From Hyphomicrobium_A sp963759735 (GTDB taxonomy: Bacteria; Pseudomonadota; Alphaproteobacteria; Rhizobiales; Hyphomicrobiaceae), in NCBI GenBank assembly GCA_963759735.1, contig CAVXAF010000009.1:124001-188000 (forward strand): a stretch of 64,000 bases of DNA. Direction: 5' to 3'. Shown here piece after piece: positions 1-8,004 of the stretch. Within the stretch, counting starts at the first letter, position 1; each line of letters begins with the position of its first letter. A program made the translations under genes and the position numbers. Under the pieces are notes generated by a model that saw only the letters and a program-made list of their open reading frames with translations, was not told the origin of the DNA and made no database searches.

Positions 1-226
1 TCGGATCGCCTATCTCGCCGAAACGCACGGTTGCCCCCTTGAGCAGACTGCAGCTGTCTTCCTTTGTCAACGAGGCCCGGACCCCGGCGCGAGGCCGCAC
101 GAAACACACCACCTCGTGGCCGCGCCTCACCAGAGCACGCACCGTTGCGCGGCCAATGGTTCCGGTTGCGCCCAGCACCATCACGCGCTTTGGATTTGCA
201 GACCGTTCGTCCAGCATGCTGCTCAT
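1..226 (-). CDS. bciA: 8-vinyl reductase BciA, N-terminal part (cut by window edge)
   Basis: This is the first 75 or so codons of an NADPH-dependent divinyl (proto)chlorophyllide 8-vinyl reductase; the rest lies beyond base 1. The enzyme reduces the C8 vinyl group to ethyl during bacteriochlorophyll synthesis. The visible protein has the SDR-type nucleotide-binding loop GATGTIG at residues 19-25, followed by the BciA-like stretches VRALVRRGHEVVCFVRPRAG and GATVRFGEIGDP. The start is the ATG at 226; a second in-frame ATG lies at 217. It is the last visible gene of a minus-strand row after two small membrane-protein genes and is separated by the acsF terminator from the main superoperon. The family call rests on the N-terminus only. 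Confidence 0.8.
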   Translation of the reverse strand, partial: MSSMLDERSANPKRVMVLGATGTIGRATVRALVRRGHEVVCFVRPRAGVRASLTKEDSCSLLKGATVRFGEIGDP

Positions 227-293
227 GACGTAGGGCGTGCGGATGAAGCCGCGACAGCGACCCTTGCTGACGGTCTGCAAACTTCAATTCGCG

Positions 294-734
294 TCAACGA
301 CCGCCCACTCCGAAAAAACCCGCCACCGTGGGGGCCAACATTGTGACGATTGCCGCTGCGAGCGCTGAAGCGATCACGCCGTAGGCGATGTCGATCAGCG
401 TGATCTGCAAGGTCCAGTTGCGGATGGTCGCATAGTTCGTGAGCTCATATGTGCCGTAGGTGAAGAGGCCAAAGAGTGCGCCATACAGCAGCGCTGTGGC
501 AGGCGAACCGGACTTGAGTGCAGGCGCTACGGCAAAGATCACGAGCCCGGCGGGATACATCAAATAGAAGGCCGCCGCCGGCGCCATGCGCAGATCTGTT
601 AGGAGGATATCGCCGAGCGTCTGGCGGTACAGCTTGGCGCCCATGGTCGTGAGCCAAGTGATGTCGATCGCGGCAAAAATAACGAGCGCGAGCACATAGG
701 AGACGGCATAAGCCATGTTTTTGATCCAATCCAT
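294..734 (-). CDS. DUF2177 family membrane protein
   Basis: A 146-residue integral membrane protein resembling the DUF2177 family, whose function is unknown. It has about four hydrophobic segments, roughly residues 8-28, 48-68, 80-97 and 108-135. Family-like stretches are AIDITWLTTMGAKLYR near the N-terminus and GALFGLFTYGTYELTNYATI in the middle. It sits between a second small membrane-protein gene (805-1242) and bciA on the same strand, 67 bases before bciA, so the three may be co-transcribed. Nothing in the sequence ties it directly to photosynthesis, and DUF2177 proteins also occur in non-phototrophs. Confidence 0.8.
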   Translation of the reverse strand: MDWIKNMAYAVSYVLALVIFAAIDITWLTTMGAKLYRQTLGDILLTDLRMAPAAAFYLMYPAGLVIFAVAPALKSGSPATALLYGALFGLFTYGTYELTNYATIRNWTLQITLIDIAYGVIASALAAAIVTMLAPTVAGFFGVGGR

Positions 735-804
735 AAGCGGCGCACAAAGAAAGTAACGCCGCGGATGTTGGCTTGGATCACATCGGGCCAGAGGTTCGAT
801 AACC

Positions 805-1242
805 TTACGCGATCGTCTCGGCCGTCTTGGCCGGCCGCAACTCGATCAGATTGTTGATCGGCTCCGCGGTCACAGGAGCAAGAACCTTATCTTCCACCGG
901 AGAGACGAGGAATGCTTCGGCCAGCGAACTCTTGAGCAGCCCGTAAGTCACGAGTTCAAAGGCGAGAGCGATTAACATGATTGCAGCAGGCCCGTTCAGC
1001 GTCGCGGTGCCGAGGGTCCCAATTACCTGCAGGAAAAAGCCAGCAAGCAGAAGTAGCGCGCCCAGACGGGCGTCCATGCGGTGCTCGATCTGCGCGTTGC
1101 GCACCCACCGATCGGCGCGCTTCTCGGGGCTGGCATTCAAGGGAAATGCCGCGAACACGGCTTGGCAGAGGAATGCCGCTCCCGCCAGCGCGTAGACGAC
1201 GCCCGCAACCGCCAAGAGCTTCGTATCGGAGGAAAAAATCAT
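805..1242 (-). CDS. Hypothetical membrane protein
   Basis: A 145-residue protein of unrecognised family. It has three likely membrane segments: residues about 9-32 (LLAVAGVVYALAGAAFLC), 61-80 (LGALLLLAGFFLQVIGTLG) and 86-105. A polar loop (ASPEKRADRWVRNAQIEHRM) follows the first and a soluble tail of about 35 residues ends the chain. The ATG at 1242 is followed directly by a plausible hydrophobic N-terminus. It is the first gene after the acsF terminator, so it should have its own promoter in 1243-1337. No function is assigned. Confidence 0.65.
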   Translation of the reverse strand: MIFSSDTKLLAVAGVVYALAGAAFLCQAVFAAFPLNASPEKRADRWVRNAQIEHRMDARLGALLLLAGFFLQVIGTLGTATLNGPAAIMLIALAFELVTYGLLKSSLAEAFLVSPVEDKVLAPVTAEPINNLIELRPAKTAETIA

Positions 1243-1337
1243 CGCTATCTCCCGAATTAGCGATCACGCATGCCGCGAGGTCAATCCTCCTACGCCCCGC
1301 CGCCCAAGGCAAGACGCGCAGAGCTTCGCACGATGTC

Positions 1338-1368
1338 AAAAAAATACCGGTCCTCAGCGAGGACCGGT
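1338..1368 (-). terminator. Rho-independent terminator of the bch-puh-acsF superoperon
   Basis: A perfect 10-bp inverted repeat (ACCGGTCCTC, loop AGC, GAGGACCGGT at 1346-1368) is followed, reading on the minus strand, by a run of seven U residues (plus-strand A run at 1338-1344). It lies about 245 bases beyond the acsF stop and 96 bases before the next minus-strand gene. It is the natural end of the roughly 13.5-kb superoperon that begins with bchF. Confidence 0.9.
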
Positions 1369-1468
1369 GAAAAGTTGGGTCGAGGTCGAGCCGGGGAGCG
1401 GACAACTCATGAGGCCCGAAACAGCGCCGTGGGAACGGCCTAGGTAAGCTAGATTGTCCTTCAAATTG

Positions 1469-1486
1469 TGTCAATCGTCCTTTACA
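1469..1486. promoter_or_regulatory. PpsR/CrtJ-type palindrome downstream of acsF
   Basis: TGTCAATCGTCCTTTACA fits the PpsR/CrtJ consensus TGT-N12-ACA exactly. It lies between the acsF stop codon (1613) and the operon terminator, an odd place for an operator of the downstream genes because the terminator would stop any transcript started here on the minus strand. It may be fortuitous. Apart from this site and the terminator I see no gene in 1243-1612. Confidence 0.35.
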
Positions 1487-1612
1487 CTTGGCCCCTGAAT
1501 CCGGTGCAAAGGCTTGATAGATGCGACCCAGCTTTCAACCGATGGTGCAACAACGGCGGCAAAGGGCTATGGGTTCCCGATGCAATACCAAATGCTCAAG
1601 CTCCTGCTCCCT

Positions 1613-2677
1613 TTACCAGACTGGTGACAGCCGGCTCGATTCGGGCGGGACGTTGCTTTCAGGGCGTACCAGGTACAGGCGCAAGAAGGCTGCGGCGGCG
1701 CAGGCGCCGAACCAGACCTTTTGCAGATTGCCACTTAGTCCACCTGCCGACTGCGCCGCGGTCAGCTTGTCGTTGATCAGCCGCAGGCGCTCGAGCCCCT
1801 CGTGGAATTTCGGATTATCAATGTCGAGGACGACCGGAAACACTTGGCGAGAGATCTCATTGGTGATCTGGAACACCCGGAAGTCGTACTCGGTCGGGTC
1901 CATCCCCAACGCCTTGTGGAACTCCGGCCGCGCATGATCGCGCACGTACATCGTTGCGTAGACCGCCAACAAGAAGAAGCGGACCCAGAGCTTGTTCATG
2001 CCTGCCAGGAAAGCCGGATTGGCACGCATGAGCAGCGCGAAAGCTTCGCCATGCCGGAACTCGTCGTTGCACCACTTTTCGAACCACTTGAAAATCGGAT
2101 GGAAGCGCCGCTCGGGATGGCGCTCGAAGTGGCGGAAAATCGTGATGTAGCGCGCGTAGCCGATCTTTTCCGACAGGTAGGTTGCGTAGAAAATGAATTT
2201 GGGCCGGAAGAACGTGTACTTCTTGGTTTTTGTTAGGAATCCAAGATCCACGCCGATGCCGAAGTCGCGGAGCGCATCATTGATGAATCCAGCGTGTCGC
2301 GCCTCGTCACGGCTCATGTACTTGAAGAGCTCGGTGATGTCCGGGTTGGACCCGCGCTTCTTCATCTCGGCGTAGAGCACGCAGCCCGAGAACTCCGCGG
2401 TCAGCGAGCTGACAAGGAAATCCAGGAACTCCTTGCGCAAACCCTCTGGCAGGGCGTTGAGGTCGATAAGCTCCCAGCCCTCGCCGCGCCGGAAGTGACC
2501 GTGGTTGGGGTCGGAGCGCATCTCGGCGATCAATTGATCCCATTCAGCGCGCACGCCGTCGACGTTCATGCGATCGAGTTCGTCGAAGTCGGTGGTATAG
2601 AACCGCGGGCTCAGCATGGTGTCCTGCTGCGCGGTGAGCGTCGTGTCGTTGGGACGACCGAGGGTTTCGATTGTCAT
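1613..2677 (-). CDS. acsF: Mg-protoporphyrin IX monomethyl ester oxidative cyclase (aerobic)
   Basis: AcsF is the di-iron, O2-dependent cyclase that forms the isocyclic E ring, converting Mg-protoporphyrin monomethyl ester to divinyl protochlorophyllide. The 354-residue product has family length. It shows both ferritin-like iron-binding motifs, E125-A-R-H128 and E206-F-R-H209, and the stretch LTAEFSGCVLYAEMKKR. The ATG at 2677 overlaps the stop of the preceding small gene by ATGA, so it is translationally coupled to the puh genes. It is the last gene of the superoperon before the terminator. Its presence shows an oxygen-compatible route; no bchE (the anaerobic cyclase) is visible in this window. 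Confidence 0.97.
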   Translation of the reverse strand: MTIETLGRPNDTTLTAQQDTMLSPRFYTTDFDELDRMNVDGVRAEWDQLIAEMRSDPNHGHFRRGEGWELIDLNALPEGLRKEFLDFLVSSLTAEFSGCVLYAEMKKRGSNPDITELFKYMSRDEARHAGFINDALRDFGIGVDLGFLTKTKKYTFFRPKFIFYATYLSEKIGYARYITIFRHFERHPERRFHPIFKWFEKWCNDEFRHGEAFALLMRANPAFLAGMNKLWVRFFLLAVYATMYVRDHARPEFHKALGMDPTEYDFRVFQITNEISRQVFPVVLDIDNPKFHEGLERLRLINDKLTAAQSAGGLSGNLQKVWFGACAAAAFLRLYLVRPESNVPPESSRLSPVW

Positions 2678-2979
2678 AGCTTGCTCCCCGAGGAAAAACT
2701 CACCTCGTACAACTCAGTCAACTCAAGGCGGGCCAGCAGCCTCGTCCACGCCCGGTCCAGCCAGCTGGCGCGCGTTACCGTCGCCACGCGACGCAGCACT
2801 ATCTTTGAGCCATACGGCACGCGCACCGGATCGCCGTGCACCAGCACCGCATCCCCCGCGTCCATCATCAATCCCCCGTCGAGGTCGACGTGGGCGTGAA
2901 GGCTCTCGAACGTATTCTCGATTTCGATCGTGCACGGCACGTCGAACTGTTCACGAGGTGCAATCCAGCCGGTGCTCAT
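2674..2979 (-). CDS. Conserved-position hypothetical protein between puhC and acsF
   Basis: A 101-residue soluble protein of unrecognised family. The reading frame extends upstream, but the ATG at 2979 overlaps the puhC stop by ATGA and gives the N-terminus MSTGWIAPREQFDVPC, so it is the likely start. Its own stop overlaps the acsF ATG in the same way. The sequence has short beta-rich repeats (HAHVDLDGGLMMDAGDAVLV, DPVRVPYGSKIVLRRV) that suggest a small beta-barrel fold, then a helical end. Four-base overlaps on both sides tie its translation to photosynthetic complex assembly and the cyclase. A role as an AcsF or PuhC accessory factor is only an inference from position. Confidence 0.75.
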   Translation of the reverse strand: MSTGWIAPREQFDVPCTIEIENTFESLHAHVDLDGGLMMDAGDAVLVHGDPVRVPYGSKIVLRRVATVTRASWLDRAWTRLLARLELTELYEVSFSSGSKL

Positions 2980-3452
2980 TGGGATTTTCTCCCCGACGCA
3001 AGCAGGTTGGCGAACACCTGCGAGTTGCTGGTCCCAAACCCTACGAGCTCCACTTGCCTTCCGGTCAGGGGATCGGCGATCGAAAGCCGGCCGTCCTCCC
3101 AACGCGTGAGTTTGAAGATCCCCTCCGGGCCGAATCCCTGTTCCAAACGGGTGTGGGCGAGGCCGCGCATCACCGTCCTGATGAAGCCCTTGGTACCTGG
3201 CTCGACAACGTCGATGACGCTACCGTCTCTACCGTCGAGCACGGCAACGGATCCGTCGGTGCGATCAACGAAGCGAAGGTCGCGACTCTCGATCGCGGCG
3301 CCGTACTGCAGACGCGTGGTGCCGAAATCCGTCTGTCTGGCGACAGCGGCAACAGCGATGGCCGCCACAATCATCGTGGCGGCCGCATAGAGCAAGATGC
3401 GCGGGAACGGGCGCTGCTCTGCCGACGTTGTCATCTCCATGGCGCTCCTCAT
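2976..3452 (-). CDS. puhC: Photosynthetic complex assembly protein PuhC
   Basis: PuhC is a membrane-anchored factor needed for efficient assembly of the reaction centre-LH1 core complex. The 158-residue product has one N-terminal membrane segment (about residues 18-38, ILLYAAATMIVAAIAVAAVA) and a periplasmic domain with the family pattern RDLRFVDRTDGSVAVLD, followed by GTKGFIRTVMRGL and ITDPLTGR-like SIADPLTGRQVEL. Length matches the family (about 160). It overlaps puhB upstream by four bases and the 101-residue gene downstream by four bases, so all three are translationally coupled. Confidence 0.93.
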   Translation of the reverse strand: MRSAMEMTTSAEQRPFPRILLYAAATMIVAAIAVAAVARQTDFGTTRLQYGAAIESRDLRFVDRTDGSVAVLDGRDGSVIDVVEPGTKGFIRTVMRGLAHTRLEQGFGPEGIFKLTRWEDGRLSIADPLTGRQVELVGFGTSNSQVFANLLASGRKSQ

Positions 3453-4108
3453 GCTGCCGCGGACTCGCGCATAGGAACCAGTCGCGCGTCTGATTTAATC
3501 GTGTCAGTGAAGGCCAACTGGCGATGTGCGACAGCGGCTACTGCCCTGGCCAGTGTCTTCGCCACATCGCTAGCGTTCGCCACACACCGCAGTGCTGGCT
3601 GCGGCTTGACCGTGTGCCAAGGACGAACATGCGGCCACAGCACGACGAGAGATTGGCGTCCTGGCCCGTCCAGCGAGAGCGCGATATCGCCGCTGCCATC
3701 GGCGCAGAGTTTCAGGTCCGCCGACTGAATCGCGGCGAAGGGAATGTTGGCAGACATTGGCAGCGCGATGCCAAAGCGCATCACGATGCGACGGCTGGTA
3801 ATCGTGTAGAGGGTCGAGCGCTGCATCAGCCAGGCGAACAGGCACAACAGAGCGCACGCGGCGACACCGCCAGCAACGATTCCCAAGTTGCCGAGCACGG
3901 CTCTGCCGTAAGGAACGCCAGACCACACAGCCGAGCCGACGATCGACGCAAAGAGGAGCGAGAAGTATATGGCGACTGCCCGGACGTGCAGAATCCTGAT
4001 CGCCAATCCCTTCCAGCTGGGAGCACCCTGCCAAATGATCACCTCGCCAGCCGGAAGGTTTTCAGGCAGTCCCGGAACCGGCTCGATCTCATGCTCTCTC
4101 ACAGCCAC
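3449..4108 (-). CDS. puhB: Photosynthetic complex assembly protein PuhB
   Basis: PuhB assists assembly of the reaction centre, probably through subunit H. The 219-residue product matches family length and layout. It has a short N-terminal stretch with the bacterial PH-like signature LPAGEVIIWQGAPSW, two or three membrane segments (about residues 42-65, 75-98) and a C-terminal PH-like region with TLYTITSRRIVMRFGIALP. It follows puhA directly, overlapping it by ten bases, and overlaps puhC by ATGA. Confidence 0.93.
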   Translation of the reverse strand: MAVREHEIEPVPGLPENLPAGEVIIWQGAPSWKGLAIRILHVRAVAIYFSLLFASIVGSAVWSGVPYGRAVLGNLGIVAGGVAACALLCLFAWLMQRSTLYTITSRRIVMRFGIALPMSANIPFAAIQSADLKLCADGSGDIALSLDGPGRQSLVVLWPHVRPWHTVKPQPALRCVANASDVAKTLARAVAAVAHRQLAFTDTIKSDARLVPMRESAAA

Positions 4109-4938
4109 GACTCCGTCCTGCGCGGCGTCGCATAGAGCATTCCGCCACCGTAGTACGCACAGATGCGGTCTTCCTCGAGGAACGTTACCTGGTCCGGCCG
4201 CGCGAGCGCCGGAACAGCCGAGAACTGCGAGGCGAGGATGGCGTGTACGAAGACGCTGCGCCGTTCTCCGTCGACGCGTGCAAAGGTTATGGGCAACAGC
4301 ACGCTGCTTCCCCCTGCAACCTCCACCTCAAGGTAGCGGATCATCACTTCGGACACGTCGATCCACACGTCCTTCACCGTTCCGGCGACTCCCCGGTCGG
4401 CGCCGATGACCTGCATGCCCCGAGGATCGGGATCCCGTGGGCTCAGCGTGAAGTTCTTGTAGTGACCGCTCGTGGGAGCCGGGTCCGCCTCGGTGCCCTG
4501 CGTTGCATGCGTGATGAGCTTCTCTCCGCTAGCAATGCGCAGCGGCACGATCTTCGGCAGGCCCTCGATTGTAAGATCGGGTATATCGGCCCGCATTGCG
4601 TAGGATCCTGGTCCAACGCCGTCGAGCATAGGATTGCCGACCGGATCCAAGGGCGCCCCTGGCCAGGCAGCGACCGGGACCGCTTTAACATCCCATTGCG
4701 AAGCTTCCTGTCGCGGAACTTGCGCTTCGCCTCCATGCGGAAGGAGGAAGGTTTTCGCTTCCGGGATCGGCGGGAAATTCAGATACGGCTTGGTCTCTAT
4801 ACGCTCGTACGCGAGCGGATAACCTTCTCGCTTATCTTCACGCCTGAGGTAGTAGATCAGGTAGGCGAAGAACGCCCAAAACGCGTAGAGGCAGACTTGA
4901 GCCACGTCCACGTACTGAGTAATTGCGCCCTTTTCCAT
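4099..4938 (-). CDS. puhA: Photosynthetic reaction centre subunit H
   Basis: PuhA is the H subunit that caps the L-M reaction centre on the cytoplasmic face and helps proton delivery to QB. The product is 279 residues, slightly longer than the 250-260 usual in the family. It has a single N-terminal membrane helix (about residues 12-31, ending YLIYYLRREDKREGYPL) followed by a cytoplasmic PRC-barrel domain with PFTLSPRDPDPRG-like NFTLSPRDPDPRGMQVIGAD and VWIDVSEVMIRYLEVEV. The start MEKGAITQYVDVAQ is typical. It lies 23 bases after lhaA and overlaps puhB. Confidence 0.97.
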   Translation of the reverse strand: MEKGAITQYVDVAQVCLYAFWAFFAYLIYYLRREDKREGYPLAYERIETKPYLNFPPIPEAKTFLLPHGGEAQVPRQEASQWDVKAVPVAAWPGAPLDPVGNPMLDGVGPGSYAMRADIPDLTIEGLPKIVPLRIASGEKLITHATQGTEADPAPTSGHYKNFTLSPRDPDPRGMQVIGADRGVAGTVKDVWIDVSEVMIRYLEVEVAGGSSVLLPITFARVDGERRSVFVHAILASQFSAVPALARPDQVTFLEEDRICAYYGGGMLYATPRRTESWL

Positions 4939-4961
4939 CGGAGCACCTCCACGATACGGCG

Positions 4962-6395
4962 CTAGCCAGGGAACTCGGCTAGCCCAAAGTTTGCGTTTGA
5001 CCGCAGGCGGGCTTCACTCGCGGGACGAACGAGCGGGCCAACAGCGGCGAGAGTGGCAAAGAGAAGCAGAATTTCGATGTAGTAGACGAAGCCGTAACCC
5101 ACGGAAGGCCCGACCAGTGCCGGCCCCAGCGCACCTTGGTCGGCAAGGCTCGACATGATGTCGCGAACCCCACCACCGACAGCGATCGCAAGTCCGTTCG
5201 ATGTTGCCTGCACGGCACCCCACGCGCCGAGCGCTAGGCCCGCGGCACCACCCTCGGCAAGCGCCATGGCCCCAGAGAGCATGCCGACCGAGAAGAGCCC
5301 GCCGCCAAAGCCAATCAGTGCGGCGCCGACACGGAACATGGTGGCAGACTTCAGAGGCGCCGAAAAGATGACGGCAGAAAACGCGATGACGCCAACGAGT
5401 GCGCCATAGCCTGCGACGCGGTAGGGGTCCGTCCCGCGGCTCAGCGCACGCGCGGCAAGCGCGAACGCCGCCAGGGTGCCGCCCGCCAGAATTGCCGTCA
5501 GTTGGGTGGTGGCGCCAACGCCGAGATGCAGCACCTCGCCGCCGTAGGGCTCAAGCAGAATGTCCTGCATGCCAAACCCGGCCGATCCGCAGCCTACGGC
5601 GATCAACACTCGGCTCGAGCGGCCGCCAGTGCGAAACTTCTGCCAGGATTCACTGAACGTCGGGCGCGGCAGATCGGGCGACGTCAACGCCGGATTGCGC
5701 GCCTCCTGCTTCCACAGTGCGATGATGTTGAGAATCATCGTAACCACGGCCGCACCTTGAATGAGCTTGATGAGACGAAGCTGGCTGAACTCGGCCAACA
5801 CCTCGCCGAAGATCAGCGCGCTTGCCACCATTCCCACGAGGAGCATCACGTAAAGGAATGCGACGACGCGCGGGCGTGACGCTTCGGGTGCGATGTCGGT
5901 CGCCAGCGCTAGCCCGGCGGTCTGCGTCGTGTGCAGACCGGCACCAACGAGCAGAAAGGCCAGCGCGGAGGCTACGTAACCGACCCATACGGGTCCGTTG
6001 GCGTCGCCCGAGAGTACGATCAATGCAAACGGCATGATCGCCAAGCCGCCGAATTGCAGCAGGCTGCCAAACCAAATGTATGGCACCCGCCGCCAGCCGA
6101 GAAGCGAGCGGTGCGTATCCGAGCGGAATCCGATCAAGGCCCGCAGCGGCGCAAAGATGACCGGCAACGATACCATGGCGGCGACGAGAGCCGTCGGAAC
6201 GCCGAGTTCGAGGATCATCACGCGATTGAGCGTCCCGTTGAGGAGCACCAAGGCCATGCCAACGGAGACCTGGAACAGGGAAAGGCGGAGCAGTCGCCCG
6301 AACGGCAGCTCTGCCGTTGCCGCGTCCGCAAACGGCAAAAAGCTCGGGCTCAGGTACAGCCAGCCGCGCGCCATTTTGTCGTTGATCCGCCTCAT
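4962..6395 (-). CDS. lhaA: Light-harvesting complex 1 assembly protein LhaA (PucC/BCH2 family)
   Basis: LhaA is a 12-helix membrane protein of the PucC/LhaA branch of the major facilitator fold and is required for LH1 assembly. The chosen ATG at 6395 overlaps the bchM stop by ATGA and gives a 477-residue protein starting MRRINDKMARGWLYLSPSFL. A longer reading frame to 6467 runs into bchM and is unlikely. Family features include LLRLSLFQVSVGMALVLLNG, TLNRVMILELGVP and DILLEPYGGEVLHLGV. It belongs to the same family as the bch2 product encoded at 19771-21114 in this window. Confidence 0.95.
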   Translation of the reverse strand: MRRINDKMARGWLYLSPSFLPFADAATAELPFGRLLRLSLFQVSVGMALVLLNGTLNRVMILELGVPTALVAAMVSLPVIFAPLRALIGFRSDTHRSLLGWRRVPYIWFGSLLQFGGLAIMPFALIVLSGDANGPVWVGYVASALAFLLVGAGLHTTQTAGLALATDIAPEASRPRVVAFLYVMLLVGMVASALIFGEVLAEFSQLRLIKLIQGAAVVTMILNIIALWKQEARNPALTSPDLPRPTFSESWQKFRTGGRSSRVLIAVGCGSAGFGMQDILLEPYGGEVLHLGVGATTQLTAILAGGTLAAFALAARALSRGTDPYRVAGYGALVGVIAFSAVIFSAPLKSATMFRVGAALIGFGGGLFSVGMLSGAMALAEGGAAGLALGAWGAVQATSNGLAIAVGGGVRDIMSSLADQGALGPALVGPSVGYGFVYYIEILLLFATLAAVGPLVRPASEARLRSNANFGLAEFPG

Positions 6396-7096
6396 GCGCG
6401 AGTGAGCTCCAATGCCTGCGACGTGTAGAAGCCATTTGCTATGCGGGCGGTGCGATCTGTGCGCCACCCCATGAGGCCGGGCTCGCGTGCGATGAACGCC
6501 TTCAAGGCCCCGTCGCTCACAGGCTCGATTGCCGGGGCGCGGTCGCCGCGAGGGAACGCTCGCCCGATCGTATGCATCAACGTCAGTGCGGGCGTTTTTG
6601 GCGCATAGGTGAACAGGACGCGGGAGCGTGTGCGTGCGGCAAGCTGATCGAGCGCTTTCACAATGTCGGGCGCCGTGTAGTGGATGAGCGAATCCATTGC
6701 GATGACGTAATCGAAGTGACCGAGCTTGGGGTCGAGCATGTCACCGACGCGAAAGTCGACGGCATCCTCCTGCAGCTCCTCCGCAGAGCGGGTGGAGGCG
6801 AGTTCTACGAGCTTCGGCGAAATGTCGACGGCGACCACGGACGCTCCGCGGCGTGCCGCCTCGGTGGCAAAGGCGCCCGTACCGCAGCCCGCGTCGAGGA
6901 TGCGACGGCCCGATAGGTCGACCGGCAACCACGAAAGCAGCATGCTCCGCATTTGATCGCGACCCGCGCGCACCGTTTTTCTTATACGCGACACGGGTGC
7001 GTCGGACGTCAGTCTGGTCCAGGCGTCGACGGCGGTGCGATCGAAGTAGGTTTCGATCTCGCCACGCCGATCGAGATAGGTGACGGTCGGCATCAC
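6392..7096 (-). CDS. bchM: Mg-protoporphyrin IX methyltransferase
   Basis: BchM transfers a methyl group from S-adenosylmethionine to the C13 propionate of Mg-protoporphyrin IX, the step just before the AcsF cyclase. The 234-residue product has the family length. The SAM-binding loop DAGCGTG lies at residues 68-74, followed by VVAVDISPKLVELA and the BchM-like DYVIAMDSLIHY. Its ATG overlaps the bchL stop, and its stop overlaps the lhaA start. The gene therefore sits between the chelatase/reductase genes and complex assembly genes, as in other purple bacteria. Confidence 0.96.
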   Translation of the reverse strand: MMPTVTYLDRRGEIETYFDRTAVDAWTRLTSDAPVSRIRKTVRAGRDQMRSMLLSWLPVDLSGRRILDAGCGTGAFATEAARRGASVVAVDISPKLVELASTRSAEELQEDAVDFRVGDMLDPKLGHFDYVIAMDSLIHYTAPDIVKALDQLAARTRSRVLFTYAPKTPALTLMHTIGRAFPRGDRAPAIEPVSDGALKAFIAREPGLMGWRTDRTARIANGFYTSQALELTRA

Positions 7097-8004
7097 TCGA
7101 ACCCCAGGAAATCAAAGATGTCGCGGTCCTTCATCGGCTTGGCATCAAGTGGCGGCGTCCCCGTCCACAGCATGTCTGCAAGACGCAGATATTCTGCCTG
7201 GACCGCTTCTAACTCCGCCGAAGCTTCCATCTCAAAGAGCGTCGATTTCTTCAAACGGCTGCGCCGGATCACGTCCAGATCGGGGATCAGCGCGAGCCGC
7301 TTCAGGCCGATCGCGTCGTTGAAGCGATCGATCTGGTCGGTTTCCCTGCTGCGGTTGGCGATCACGCCCGCCAGGCGCACGGGATAGTTCTTCGATTTCG
7401 CCTGGATGGCCGCAACGATGCGGTTCATTGCAAAAATGGAGTTGAAATCGTTGGCGGTAACGATGAGCGCCCGATCGGCGTGCTGCAGCGGCGACGCAAA
7501 GCCGCCGCACACCACGTCGCCCAGCACGTCGAAAATGACAACGTCGGTGTCTTCAAGGAGGTGATGCTCCTTCAGAAGCTTCACCGTCTGGCCGACCACA
7601 TAGCCGCCGCAACCGGTACCCGCAGGCGGGCCTCCCGCCTCGACGCATCTAACGCCGTTGTAGCCCTCGTAAACAAAATCTTCGACCCGCAGCTCTTCGC
7701 TGTGGAAGTTTACGCTCTCGAGGACGTCGATGACGGTGGGCACCAGACGCTTGGTCAGCGTGAAGGTGGAATCATGCTTGGGATCGCAGCCGATCTGCAG
7801 CACACGCTTGCCGATCTTCGAGAATGCGGCCGAAAGGTTGGACGACACCGTGCTCTTGCCGATGCCGCCTTTTCCGTACACCGAGAAGACTTTGGCGGTG
7901 CCGATCTTAACCGTGGGGTCGAGCTTGACCTGTACGCTGCCTTCGCCGTCAAGCCGCACATCTCCCTGTCCCGCCTTCACCAGATCTCTCACTGCGACTG
8001 TCAT
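7093..8004 (-). CDS. bchL: Light-independent protochlorophyllide reductase, iron protein BchL
   Basis: BchL is the NifH-like ATP-dependent electron donor to BchN-BchB, which reduces ring D of protochlorophyllide without light. The 303-residue product has the P-loop GKGGIGKST at residues 44-52. The two conserved cysteines that ligate the bridging 4Fe-4S cluster are in PPAGTGCGG and LGDVVCGGF. A variable N-terminal extension of about 35 residues precedes the nucleotide fold, as in other BchL proteins. The ATG at 8004 overlaps the bchH stop (ATGA), and the stop overlaps bchM. Confidence 0.97.
   Translation of the reverse strand: MTVAVRDLVKAGQGDVRLDGEGSVQVKLDPTVKIGTAKVFSVYGKGGIGKSTVSSNLSAAFSKIGKRVLQIGCDPKHDSTFTLTKRLVPTVIDVLESVNFHSEELRVEDFVYEGYNGVRCVEAGGPPAGTGCGGYVVGQTVKLLKEHHLLEDTDVVIFDVLGDVVCGGFASPLQHADRALIVTANDFNSIFAMNRIVAAIQAKSKNYPVRLAGVIANRSRETDQIDRFNDAIGLKRLALIPDLDVIRRSRLKKSTLFEMEASAELEAVQAEYLRLADMLWTGTPPLDAKPMKDRDIFDFLGFE

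Noticed and set aside
760..790. A possible PpsR site near the DUF2177 gene start
   Set aside because: The spacing between TGT and ACA is 11, not 12, and the flanks do not extend the palindrome.
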